Shown here: positions 43,565 through 51,586 of the stretch, piece after piece
Position numbering within the stretch: position 1 is the first letter of the stretch
Layout: the number at the start of each line of letters is the position of its first letter
Source: Bdellovibrionaceae bacterium UBA1609
Lineage (GTDB): Bacteria; Bdellovibrionota; Bdellovibrionia; Bdellovibrionales; UBA1609
DNA: 64,000 nucleotides
Assembly: GCA_002321895.1 (NCBI GenBank)
Contig: DCMZ01000012.1
Coordinates: 16,963-80,962 of the forward strand
Reading direction: 5' to 3'
Program-made: the position numbers and the translations under genes
Notes under the pieces: generated by a model
The model's input: only the letters and a program-made list of their open reading frames with translations
Told to the model about the DNA's origin: nothing
Databases searched by the model: none

Positions 43565-43573
43565 CCATAGGCT

Positions 43574-44449
43574 ATGTCTATGCCTCCAAATTACTTCGAC
43601 ATTAGGTACTTTTTAGAAGTTGCGCAGACAGGCAATATCTCAAGAGCGGCTGAGAGACTTGGTATCACCCAGCCGAGTTTAAGCGCGGCCTTAAAGCGTT
43701 TAGAGGACTCTTTAGGGGTGAGGTTATTTGTGCGTGGTCGCACTGGAGTTCGATTGACAAAGTCTGGAATGGAACTTCAGGGTCGAGGACGTATGTTTAT
43801 TACGACCTGGGAACAATTGAAGTCTGACGTCAATAAGAAGGAGTCGGCGGTCAGCGGCCAATATAGAATTGGCTGCCATCCTTCGGTAGCCATGTATTCA
43901 TTGGGTCAGTTTCTTCCTCAATTAATGGTGAAGCACCAAGATCTTGATATAGAGATTGTTCATGATCTTTCGCGTAAGATAACTGAGAGAGTAATAAGTT
44001 ACGAAATTGATTTTGGCATTGTTGTGAATCCGGTTAGGCATCCGGACTTAGTAATTAAAGAACTCTGTCGAGATGAAGTGGGCTTTTGGGTTAGTAAACA
44101 TTCTGGCAATACTCAGTCTCTCAAAGAGGGATCGGCTATACTCGTGTGTGATTCTGAGTTAATTCAAGTTCAAAAGCTAAGAGTAGACGCATTCAAAAAG
44201 GGATTAAGGTTCAAGCGAGTAGTGACCAGTGGAAACCTGGAGGTGATTGCTGAGTTGACAGCATCAGGGCTTGGTGTGGGTGTTTTGCCTCGCCGAGTGG
44301 CACTCAATTCATTAAAGCGGCCACTGAAAGAGCTGCCAGGCAAGTGGCCTATATTCAAAGACAGAATTTGTGTGGTTTATCGTGCGGATTTACAAAGGAC
44401 ATTAGGGAGTCAGGTCATATTGAATTACATCAGGGAAAACGTGGTTTAA
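43574..44449 (+). CDS. LysR-type transcriptional regulator
   Basis: 291 residues. Winged helix-turn-helix at ~8-65: FLEVAQTGNISRAAERLGITQPSLSAALKRLEDSLGVRLFVRGRTGVRLTKSG. The rest is the two-lobed effector domain (QYRIGCHPSVAMYSLGQFLPQL; TASGLGVGVLPRRVAL). The effector is unknown. LysR regulators often control the adjacent divergent gene, here the exported protein at 42874-43455. Start at ATG 43574 or 43580 cannot be decided. Confidence 0.9.
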   Translation: MSMPPNYFDIRYFLEVAQTGNISRAAERLGITQPSLSAALKRLEDSLGVRLFVRGRTGVRLTKSGMELQGRGRMFITTWEQLKSDVNKKESAVSGQYRIGCHPSVAMYSLGQFLPQLMVKHQDLDIEIVHDLSRKITERVISYEIDFGIVVNPVRHPDLVIKELCRDEVGFWVSKHSGNTQSLKEGSAILVCDSELIQVQKLRVDAFKKGLRFKRVVTSGNLEVIAELTASGLGVGVLPRRVALNSLKRPLKELPGKWPIFKDRICVVYRADLQRTLGSQVILNYIRENVV

Positions 44450-44717
44450 GAACAGTTGCAGATGATCTTTTTCGTAGCCGATCCTCTCCCATTTGGGGTG
44501 TTCATCCCTATTTTGCAATATTTCCATAAAACATAAGGTCATTTTTGTGCCTATCTATACAAGAGGAAAAAAAGTAGTGGGTTGGAATTCATAAACTCTA
44601 TTTCTTTTACAATTCCATAGTGTTCTAACTTTGTAATTTCATTTTTCTGCTATGAATAAGCAGATTTTAAGTCCTTAAAGGACATTAAAGATCCTACTTT
44701 TACCCGAGGAATAAATT

Positions 44718-45146
44718 ATGCGAAAATTACTATTTTTATTAAGCCTAACACTATTTTCAGCTCAGCTACATGCAGATTCTTATTTTAGTGATCTCTATGA
44801 GGAGGTTTGCCAAGATAAAGAAATTAAAAGTGATGGTAGTCTTTTAATCTGTCACGACAGCGAGAATATGTCTGCGGTCATCAGTGCAAAGCCTGACTTT
44901 GATACCGTTGCAGATACCAGCCAAGTGGAACTCTGGGACATTGTAGAGATGGGTGTAATGCCGGACGATTCTACTGATCACATTTACAACTACAAGCATC
45001 CTTTGTTAGATGTTGAAGGAGAGGTTGTTGGATACCTGCAGGTTATAGCTGCTACCAATTCAGAGTGGGACGGCGAGGGAATAAAGTTGATCAATAGGTA
45101 CGATCTTAATGGTCAAATTGTTACATCTAAGGCTCAAGGAATCTAA
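44718..45146 (+). CDS. Small exported protein of unknown function
   Basis: 142 residues with signal peptide MRKLLFLLSLTLFSAQLHA. GAGGAATAAATT precedes the ATG. The acidic mature part has two Cys (EEVCQD and LICHDS, about 15 apart) that could form a disulfide. No family recognised. Followed by a long hairpin. Confidence 0.6.
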   Translation: MRKLLFLLSLTLFSAQLHADSYFSDLYEEVCQDKEIKSDGSLLICHDSENMSAVISAKPDFDTVADTSQVELWDIVEMGVMPDDSTDHIYNYKHPLLDVEGEVVGYLQVIAATNSEWDGEGIKLINRYDLNGQIVTSKAQGI

Positions 45147-45163
45147 TTGGTTCTTAGTCATGT

Positions 45164-45198
45164 CCATTCAACAAGGTACTTGGTACCTTATTGAATGG
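45164..45198. repeat. Long near-perfect hairpin without T tail
   Basis: CCATTCAACAAGGTAC (45164-45179) is followed by the loop TTG and its reverse complement with one mismatch (45183-45198). The 16-bp stem is longer than the terminators in this window and has no T run on either strand. It sits between two convergent small exported-protein genes and could be a processing or factor-dependent termination signal, or a binding palindrome. Confidence 0.6.
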
Positions 45199-45224
45199 GT
45201 TAGATGCGTTAGAAGGCTCTAATA

Positions 45225-45668
45225 TTAATAGATACTTTGCCCGTCGAAGCCACAGTAGAGGTCGATGTTTTTAGACCCAGGAACTAACCCCACGCCTTCA
45301 ATGAGATCATCACGGTGTTTACTATAATCCAATTGGATGGATACGTCATATTTTTGTGCTTCAGTAGTGTCTGCTAAGAGCTGATCATCTTCCACCTGAT
45401 AAGCTGAACCTTTACAGAGCAAGCCGGTTTCATTCTCTTCACATTCGTAAAATCTCTTTGCATTTTTAAAGTCGACTTCTCTAACCCCAGAAGTGTCCTC
45501 CGCAGAGATATAAAAATCTTCGATAGCTTCTTCCTTAGAGCCACTATCGAAGTTCTCCCAAGTGGCACAAGTCATGCTGAGTGCAGAAAAGTTTGATGGC
45601 AGCTCTTTGTACTCGGCCGAGGCAGTAATAGACGTCAGCAATAGTGATCCAATAATAAGTTTGTTCAT
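45225..45668 (-). CDS. Small exported protein of unknown function
   Basis: 147 residues from ATG 45668, which has AAGGAG at 8 nt and the signal peptide MNKLIIGSLLLTSITASA; an earlier in-frame start (45728) lacks both. Four Cys (MTCATW, FYECEE, LLCKGS, LYCGFD) suggest two disulfides; acidic overall. No family recognised. Confidence 0.65.
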   Translation of the reverse strand: MNKLIIGSLLLTSITASAEYKELPSNFSALSMTCATWENFDSGSKEEAIEDFYISAEDTSGVREVDFKNAKRFYECEENETGLLCKGSAYQVEDDQLLADTTEAQKYDVSIQLDYSKHRDDLIEGVGLVPGSKNIDLYCGFDGQSIY

Positions 45669-45826
45669 AATTATTCTCCTTAAAATATGACCTAAAATTT
45701 TAATTGGTTGGGAGTTCAATATAGTCACAGGGGTGTAATTTCACCGAAGGGAAAACGAGAAGTGGAAATATTTTTATTTTCTAGAAAGGGTGATTCCTCA
45801 CTTCAAATCCTCTTCTGCTGACGGCA

Positions 45827-45851
45827 CAAAAAAAGCAGGCAATAGCCTGCT
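45827..45851 (-). terminator. Terminator of the tRNA-Leu gene
   Basis: On the minus strand AGCAGGC-TATT-GCCTGCT is followed by seven T residues, starting 6 nt after the CCA end of tRNA-Leu. Confidence 0.88.
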
Positions 45852-45856
45852 ATTTT

Positions 45857-45943
45857 TGGTGCGCCAGAGAGGACTTGAACCTCCACGGGGTTGCCCCCAC
45901 TAGGCCCTCAACCTAGCCTGTCTACCAATTTCAGCACTGGCGC
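45857..45943 (-). tRNA. tRNA-Leu (anticodon GAG)
   Basis: 87 nt on the minus strand with encoded CCA. Acceptor stem GCGCCAG/CTGGCGC; anticodon arm CTAGG-TTGAGGG-CCTAG gives GAG; a long variable arm (GTGGGGGCAACCCCGT) marks it as class II; T arm GGTTCAAGTCC. It reads CTC and CTT leucine codons. Confidence 0.96.
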
Positions 45944-46126
45944 ATCTGTGTAGAACGCAACAATCTAATCCTAATTCGCTGATTGGTCAATTGGATATAA
46001 GTTATTAATTATACAAGAGAAATGCAAGATGCCTAAGGTTTGGTCGGAAGGGAAGAGCGTTCATCTTTGGATTTCATCTTTTAATTTCTATGCTATTGTT
46101 TCGTCTCTATATTTGAGGAGTGTGAC

Positions 46127-46624
46127 ATGGAACAAAATGTATGTGCTTGTGGTAGGGGTCCCCAGTTAACCGAGTGTTGTTTGCCAATCATTAAAGGGGA
46201 GCGTCCAGCAGAAACTGCGGAAGAGCTTATGCGCGCTCGGTACACCGCCTTTACATTAAAAGACATGGACTTTGTCGCTGAGACTCACGATCCGGCCACT
46301 CGTGATGAAAATGATATGGAGGCCAATTCGAAGTGGGCTAACGAAGCCGAATTCGTTGGATTAGAAGTGCTCGACACTGAGTTAGGGCAGGCAAAGGATT
46401 CAAAGGGATATGTGGAGTTTAGAGCCCAGTTTAAACAGGCCGGTAAAACTCAATCCCATCACGAGCGTAGTTTGTTTTTAAAGAAAAAAGGAAAGTGGTT
46501 TTTTAGTGAAGCTAAGAATCCGGAAATCACTACCTTTGAGCGCGCCCAACCTAAAGTGGGTCGCAATGATCCTTGTATTTGTGGTAGTGGCAAAAAATTT
46601 AAAAAATGTTGTGGCCGAGACTAA
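46127..46624 (+). CDS. YchJ-family protein with N- and C-terminal SEC-C zinc motifs
   Basis: 165 residues. Cys6, Cys8, Cys17 and Cys18 (CACGRGPQLTECC) form one SEC-C-like zinc site and NDPCICGSGKKFKKCC at the C-terminus a second. The middle ~30-135 is an NTF2-like (cystatin-like) fold with ELMRARYTAFTLKDMDFVAETHDP, the YchJ signature. SEC-C motifs bind zinc and, in SecA, contact SecB and ribosomes; the role of YchJ itself is not established. GAGGAG lies before the ATG. Cytoplasmic. Confidence 0.88.
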   Translation: MEQNVCACGRGPQLTECCLPIIKGERPAETAEELMRARYTAFTLKDMDFVAETHDPATRDENDMEANSKWANEAEFVGLEVLDTELGQAKDSKGYVEFRAQFKQAGKTQSHHERSLFLKKKGKWFFSEAKNPEITTFERAQPKVGRNDPCICGSGKKFKKCCGRD

Positions 46625-46853
46625 GTGAGAGTCGTTAGGACTTTAGATTGAATAAACGTTGATGTTTTAAACTGAAACGGTCGCAGGGCTTTCGTTTAAA
46701 AATAACTAGGAAATTTCGGGAGGTTAAAATTTTGAATCTCCTCATCTTGACAAATTTTTAAGAATATAAATAATTATATTAAGCCCGTTATTGTGGGGCT
46801 TCTTTATGTAAACCGTTGGCGATAGCCACACACGTAATAAAGGAGGTTCATTT

Positions 46854-47180
46854 ATGAAGGACTTATTACCCATCAAATACATTGGCTTTGAGCCCAATGA
46901 AAAAATCCGCAGAGCCGCCATAGAAGCTTTGGACCGCATCGAGCGGTTGGCACCTTCAGACAGTTCTATAGTTCTGACGGTGGAGAAGTTTCAACAGAAA
47001 TATGTGGCCACATGTCGAGTGGTTTCTATTTCTTCACAAATGGTGTCTGAAAGTGTCCACAAAAATGTCTATAAGTCATTGGAGTTGACCGAGACGCGTA
47101 TGTTGAAGAGGATCGAAAAATGGAAACGTAAAAGGACTAAGCAAAATATTTTTGTGAGTCCCGAGCACTTGTACGTATAA
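46854..47180 (+). CDS. Small protein resembling ribosome hibernation factor (HPF/RaiA)
   Basis: 108 residues with a strong AAAGGAGG site before the ATG. The pattern IRRAAIEALDRIERLAPSDSSIVLTVEKFQQKYVATCRVV, then VYKSLELTETRMLKRIEKWKRKR, is that of HPF/RaiA proteins: helix, strands, and a second helix with a basic end that binds the 30S decoding region. The N-terminal strand is divergent, so this is moderate inference. The leader carries an AAGCCC/GGGCTT hairpin (46780-46802) followed by T-rich sequence, possibly the end of the upstream transcript or an attenuator. Confidence 0.4.
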   Translation: MKDLLPIKYIGFEPNEKIRRAAIEALDRIERLAPSDSSIVLTVEKFQQKYVATCRVVSISSQMVSESVHKNVYKSLELTETRMLKRIEKWKRKRTKQNIFVSPEHLYV

Positions 47181-47235
47181 AACGAATTGATCCTAGGGGA
47201 GAAGGATTAGCCCCTAGGATTTTAAAATTTTAAAA

Positions 47236-49230
47236 CTAAAATGAAGATTCAAAGGCACCAGAGTCACAAGTCGAGGAACGAGGGAATCCCGTTTGATCTT
47301 TTGGTGTACAACTGCCACTGATTCCGTTGTTCAGGGCCTGACTTGTAGACTGTAAAGGGAAAACTTTTGAATATCCGTAAAAACCATATCCTAGAGTATC
47401 TAACAGCGGGTCCACACCCGGTAGATCATTAGTGCCTGCGACTCCGCAGCTTGCATCTTCAATCACATTTCCACCTGCCGAGTTGAAACCACCACCGCCA
47501 GCGCAGTCATTGTTTCCAGGGTTTATAAATATGTTATTAACAAGCTCCAAAGGGCTACTTCCGCTATTAAAAATCATGTCTTGAGATCCATTTCCATAAA
47601 TCGTGTTGTGAGTCAGGTAGATGGTGTCGGAGGCTCCCTGTGAAGAGTAGATCTCTGTACCACCACTAGCTGCGGTATTGTTGTAGATGGTGTTGTTTTT
47701 AATATAATGATTAGCGCTCGATCCCGCCGTTATTAGAATAGCCCCACCTTGGGTGGCCGTGTTGAGCTCAAAAGAAACCCCTTCAATAATGGATATTAGT
47801 GCTTGCGAAGCTATGGCGCCACCACTGCCACCGGTCGAACTGTTCGATTCGAAATGAGAGGAATACACATTTAAATAGGCTGCAGTGTTTCCGAGATCAA
47901 TCGCACCGCCATTAATATCGGCCACATTGCCATTAAATTCACTGTCTTTAATAGTGAGCTCACCAGTAGAAGAAAGGGCAATTGCGCCACCACCACCACC
48001 GGAACTCGCATTGTTACCGGAAAAAAGTGAATTGCGAACTGTGAGGTCACCACCAGTCACATTGACAGCTCCGCCGTAACCTCCGGCGGATTCTCCGTTT
48101 ACGGCACGTAAATGTACCAGGTACAAATGGGAGAGTGTTCCGGACTGTTCAAAAAGACGGTTGGTGCCTTGGGCATTGAGTTCTGTATTTGCACTTCCTT
48201 GGCCCACAACATGAATTTCTCCGGAATAGGTGATTGAAATAGCAGAGGCAAAGTTGATAGAGCCAGTCGGCACCATGATGTGATAGTTTCCAGAGCCACC
48301 GGCTTCAATCTCCTCAATGGCGGCTCTCAGTGAGCATGCTCCACCACCATTATCACAGAAGCCATCCCCCGGAGAGCTGTCTGAGTCATCGGTCAAAATA
48401 TCGACATTGAAAAAATTTGGGATTTCAATATTCAAGCTGCCGCTAGTGGTCCCATATTCGGTGGTCATAGTGACGGTGTAGCTCGATAGAGCGGTGACCG
48501 CGGTGGGTGTCCCCGAAATTCCTCCAGTGCTGGGATCAAAAGTAAGGCCCGTAGGTAAGCTTGCTGGTGATATAGAGAAAACAGGCGTGCCGTCACCAAT
48601 ATAGCTTGGAAAGGCATTAAAGGGTTGACCTGAAAAACCATACAGCACTTCTTCAAAATAATTTAAATCACTAGGAGGAGTGTCCCCTGGGACTGTCGTC
48701 GAGGAGCAATCTGCGCTGAGGCCATCAGTGGTAGAGATGTCACTGGTCATACCTGGAAAATCTAAATTGAGTGTGATTTCCATTTCCGGATCTATCATTT
48801 TTAAGCCGCTTTGAGAGGCTACCCGATAGACATTACTGTAATTCACTCCTAATGGATCCCAGAACGGACAAAGCTCAGTGCTGGTTTCATCTATGAGGTA
48901 AACTAAAAGTTCGACCTCTCTTTGCTCGCCAAAAGGTACGATGATTTCCATGGCGTTTTGCCCATCTACCGCCTGACCTAAATTGTAGAACCCATCAAAT
49001 ATCCCCAGCTTTGGATGGCAAGTCGAACCAAGGCCATCGAGATCAGGAGCTTTCACATTGAGTGCGTAACAGGCTTTATAACCTGCTGGGATAGGATTGC
49101 TGGCAAAGGACTGAATGGCATCACTGGTTATGGTAACTTTGGCGCCATTGGCTTTGCCTTCGCGCGTACAGCCAGAATTTAAAAAGCTGGCGGCCACTAT
49201 AAATAGAGTCAATACGTTCCACATCTTCAT
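47236..49230 (-). CDS. Lipoprotein with Ig-like (He_PIG), CSLREA and parallel beta-helix domains
   Basis: 664 residues. The signal ends FLNSGC with lipidation Cys21. After an unassigned ~170-residue domain, a putative Ig (He_PIG) domain at ~195-265 has SPASLPTGLTFDPSTGGISGTPTAV, then a CSLREA-type domain at ~275-320 (DSSPGDGFCDNGGGACSLRAAIEE). From ~330 to the end run right-handed beta-helix turns with Gly/Asn ladders (GGAVNVTGGDLTVRNSLFSGN, GGAIDLG, GGAIASQA). Such proteins are surface adhesins or polysaccharide-binding/lyase-like proteins; catalysis is not evident. The N-terminal cell location is the envelope. Confidence 0.78.
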   Translation of the reverse strand: MKMWNVLTLFIVAASFLNSGCTREGKANGAKVTITSDAIQSFASNPIPAGYKACYALNVKAPDLDGLGSTCHPKLGIFDGFYNLGQAVDGQNAMEIIVPFGEQREVELLVYLIDETSTELCPFWDPLGVNYSNVYRVASQSGLKMIDPEMEITLNLDFPGMTSDISTTDGLSADCSSTTVPGDTPPSDLNYFEEVLYGFSGQPFNAFPSYIGDGTPVFSISPASLPTGLTFDPSTGGISGTPTAVTALSSYTVTMTTEYGTTSGSLNIEIPNFFNVDILTDDSDSSPGDGFCDNGGGACSLRAAIEEIEAGGSGNYHIMVPTGSINFASAISITYSGEIHVVGQGSANTELNAQGTNRLFEQSGTLSHLYLVHLRAVNGESAGGYGGAVNVTGGDLTVRNSLFSGNNASSGGGGGAIALSSTGELTIKDSEFNGNVADINGGAIDLGNTAAYLNVYSSHFESNSSTGGSGGAIASQALISIIEGVSFELNTATQGGAILITAGSSANHYIKNNTIYNNTAASGGTEIYSSQGASDTIYLTHNTIYGNGSQDMIFNSGSSPLELVNNIFINPGNNDCAGGGGFNSAGGNVIEDASCGVAGTNDLPGVDPLLDTLGYGFYGYSKVFPLQSTSQALNNGISGSCTPKDQTGFPRSSTCDSGAFESSF

Positions 49231-49293
49231 AACAAAGTCCTATCGGACTTTTGGCGGTAAATGCTGAGCGTGGAGACGTGTTAAATTGAGATT

Positions 49294-50097
49294 TTAGTTT
49301 TTTGCCAGCTGTTGATTGATGCGGGAAGTGTTCTGGTTGAGCTCGATGCAAGTGGCCGGGTCATCAGAAATAAGGTAGGTCAAACCTGTATCAATGTAAT
49401 CCATCATTTTATGGGAATCATTGATGGTGAAGGCGGCGACCTCTAATCCGCGATTCATAAGTCTATTTACAGTTCGGATACTGGGTTTACTCAAGCCCAC
49501 ACCATCATAGCACTTTTTGGCAAACAAGCTGGAGGAGGCCAAATGCAGAACCTTTGCCCCACCTTCAACAATAGGCCCGACAATGGAGCTTTCTACAATT
49601 TTTTTAAGGGCACTTTTTTTGAAAGATATAAATGTAAGTCTCTCTGGGTGATCGCTGTAATAGCGTTCGATGATTTCCATAGTCGTTCTCGAAGGTTTGT
49701 CCTTAAGTTCAAAAAAGAAGCGAACATTGAGTTGATGGTAGCGCTCAAAAACATCCAACAGGTGAGGGATTTCTTCTCCATTTTTTAAAATGCACTGACT
49801 TTGAATCTCTTCCCAAGTGAGATCAGAGATTTTGGTGCGGAGCGGGCATGTGGCCCCGGCGCGATGAGTGGCCGTTTTTTTGAGAGTGCTATCGTGCATT
49901 AGGATGGGTTCTTTGTCGCTGGTGTGATGAACATCAAATTCTATGATTTTGGCACCAATTTGGTAGGCGGATTCAATGGAGGCCATCGAGTTTTCAAGCT
50001 CCTCCACATTGTTACCTCGGTGGGCAACACATTCTGTGGCTTGAGCGTTCATAGTAAAGGCGACGAGTAGGGTGGATAGCGCAATAAAGTATTTCAT
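49294..50097 (-). CDS. Periplasmic glycerophosphodiester phosphodiesterase
   Basis: Hydrolyses deacylated phospholipids (glycerophosphodiesters) to glycerol-3-phosphate and an alcohol. 267 residues with signal peptide MKYFIALSTLLVAFTMNAQA. The TIM-barrel GDPD signature is complete: AHRGNNVEELENS (His26, Arg27, Glu35, Asn36), IIEFDVHHTSD (Glu53, Asp55) and LMHDSTLKKT with the second catalytic His68. GlpQ-type, calcium-dependent. Upstream of the beta-helix lipoprotein gene on the same strand. It would complement the secreted PLD-like protein in lipid breakdown. Confidence 0.92.
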   Translation of the reverse strand: MKYFIALSTLLVAFTMNAQATECVAHRGNNVEELENSMASIESAYQIGAKIIEFDVHHTSDKEPILMHDSTLKKTATHRAGATCPLRTKISDLTWEEIQSQCILKNGEEIPHLLDVFERYHQLNVRFFFELKDKPSRTTMEIIERYYSDHPERLTFISFKKSALKKIVESSIVGPIVEGGAKVLHLASSSLFAKKCYDGVGLSKPSIRTVNRLMNRGLEVAAFTINDSHKMMDYIDTGLTYLISDDPATCIELNQNTSRINQQLAKN

Positions 50098-50250
50098 AGG
50101 GAAATTCTCAAACGATTTGAGTTTAGACTGTACTGATCATTTGGGAACTAGCTAATAGTCTAGGCATTAGCTAACAGTTTTCAAATTTAGGGGGCATGCT
50201 AGGAATTTGGGGGCAATAGACAATCCATGGGAACTTGTTAAAATCAATTT

Positions 50251-50649
50251 ATGAAACGCATTCCATTGGAGGAAATCTCCTTTCAGTTTGATCGAAGTTC
50301 TGGCCCGGGCGGGCAGAACGTGAATAAAGTGAACACAAAGGTCACTTTGCGTTGGGATATTTCAGTGACGAAGTCAGTTCCTGATGATGTGAAGCACAGG
50401 TTTGTTCAAAAATTTGCGAATCGGGTGAATCAGGGGAGTGAAGTCGTCCTTCAATGCGATAAATACCGTTCCCAAAACCGTAACAAGGAAGCGGCTCATC
50501 GTTTATTAAATGAGATGGTGACCTCGGTTTGGCGTCCACCTAAAGCTCGGAAAAAGACCAAACCCAAACGATCGGCTGTAGAAAAGCGATTAAAAAATAA
50601 AAAACGTCATTCAGAAACCAAGCAGAACCGTAAGCCGATAAAGTATTAG
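50251..50649 (+). CDS. arfB: Peptidyl-tRNA hydrolase ArfB (YaeJ)
   Basis: Rescues ribosomes stalled at the 3' end of mRNA by entering the empty A site and hydrolysing peptidyl-tRNA. 132 residues: an N-terminal RF1-like domain with the catalytic SSGPGGQNVNKVNTKV (Gly20-Gly21-Gln22), and a basic C-terminal tail (RPPKARKKTKPKRSAVEKRLKNKKRHSETK) that anchors in the mRNA channel. This is the full ArfB architecture. Start at ATG 50251, with GAACTTG and weak purines upstream. Single gene. Confidence 0.93.
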   Translation: MKRIPLEEISFQFDRSSGPGGQNVNKVNTKVTLRWDISVTKSVPDDVKHRFVQKFANRVNQGSEVVLQCDKYRSQNRNKEAAHRLLNEMVTSVWRPPKARKKTKPKRSAVEKRLKNKKRHSETKQNRKPIKY

Positions 50650-50928
50650 GCAAGTCCGTAGCGGGTTCTCGAGCCTCTCGTAGGAAAAAATGTATAGTTT
50701 TTGAAACCTTGCCCAAGTAGGACCTCTTTGCGGTAGGACGTCCCATAGGGGTTGTGTTGGATCTGGATGAGCTTTCGCACCTCATCCAATAGGGATTTTA
50801 TAAACTAATTTAAAAACTTTTCAGTCCGAGGCCGGGACTCACTTGTTAATTTGGTGCTGTTCTACCCTAATGGTACAACACGTCCATTAAACCCAAGACC
50901 CCTAACCCAATAATATAAGGAGTACCTT

Positions 50929-51474
50929 ATGAAGTTACTAGTTATGACCCTTGCTGCAGTGATCGCATCTGCGAACGTTTCTCTTGCATCTCCACGTTGT
51001 GAAGAGCGTGTAAGTCAGTTTCTTGACGAAATCACAACCGTTGGTGGACCAGCTGTTCAAACTTACCGTGACAAGATCGACACCACTGAAATGGTGACTG
51101 TTGAAGATGCGCAGCCATTAATCATTGCAACTATGGCTGAACTAGAGAAAACAATTCTTTTTGCAGCCCTTAATGCTAAGACACCTGAAGAAGTGGATGC
51201 CGTTGATGGTGTGGCTTTCATGGGTTTAGATGCTCTTTCTGACATTGCGGCTTCTCATGCTGCTGAGTGTGCTGCTCTTGCTGACGCTGTTAAAGCTAAG
51301 TTGGAAGAAGCATCTGTTAAGTTTTCTTCATTAGCTTACGACACTAAGTCTACAGCTCTTGAGAAAATCCAAGCGGCTAAAGCTGAAACTTCTGTATTAA
51401 TCGAAGAAACTATCGAGCAGCGTGATTATGACCGTTGTATCGCTAGCGGTAAAAAGCCTAAGCAGTGCAAATAA
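50929..51474 (+). CDS. Abundant helical exported protein of unknown function
   Basis: 181 residues with signal peptide MKLLVMTLAAVIASANVSLA; AAGGAG lies 9 nt before the ATG. The mature protein is nearly all helix (Ala/Glu/Lys/Leu-rich), with four Cys (PRCEER, AECAAL, DRCIAS, KQCK), so probably a disulfide-linked helical bundle. Codon use is very biased (GCT, GCA, CGT, CTT), like dnaK, so it is likely among the most expressed proteins here. A strong terminator closes a single-gene transcript. No family recognised. Confidence 0.75.
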   Translation: MKLLVMTLAAVIASANVSLASPRCEERVSQFLDEITTVGGPAVQTYRDKIDTTEMVTVEDAQPLIIATMAELEKTILFAALNAKTPEEVDAVDGVAFMGLDALSDIAASHAAECAALADAVKAKLEEASVKFSSLAYDTKSTALEKIQAAKAETSVLIEETIEQRDYDRCIASGKKPKQCK

Positions 51475-51513
51475 TCTGGTAATTGTTTTACCATATTTCA
51501 CTATGGAAATATC

Positions 51514-51547
51514 AAAAAGCTCTCAGTCCTATCTGAGGGCTTTTTTT
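51514..51547 (+). terminator. Rho-independent terminator
   Basis: AAAAAGCTCTCAG (51514-51526), a TCCTAT loop, CTGAGGGC and seven T residues; one T-G wobble. 40 nt after the helical exported protein gene. Confidence 0.88.
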
Positions 51548-51586
51548 ATGTCCAAAATAGGTACTTCCATTGCATAGTTATTGGCT

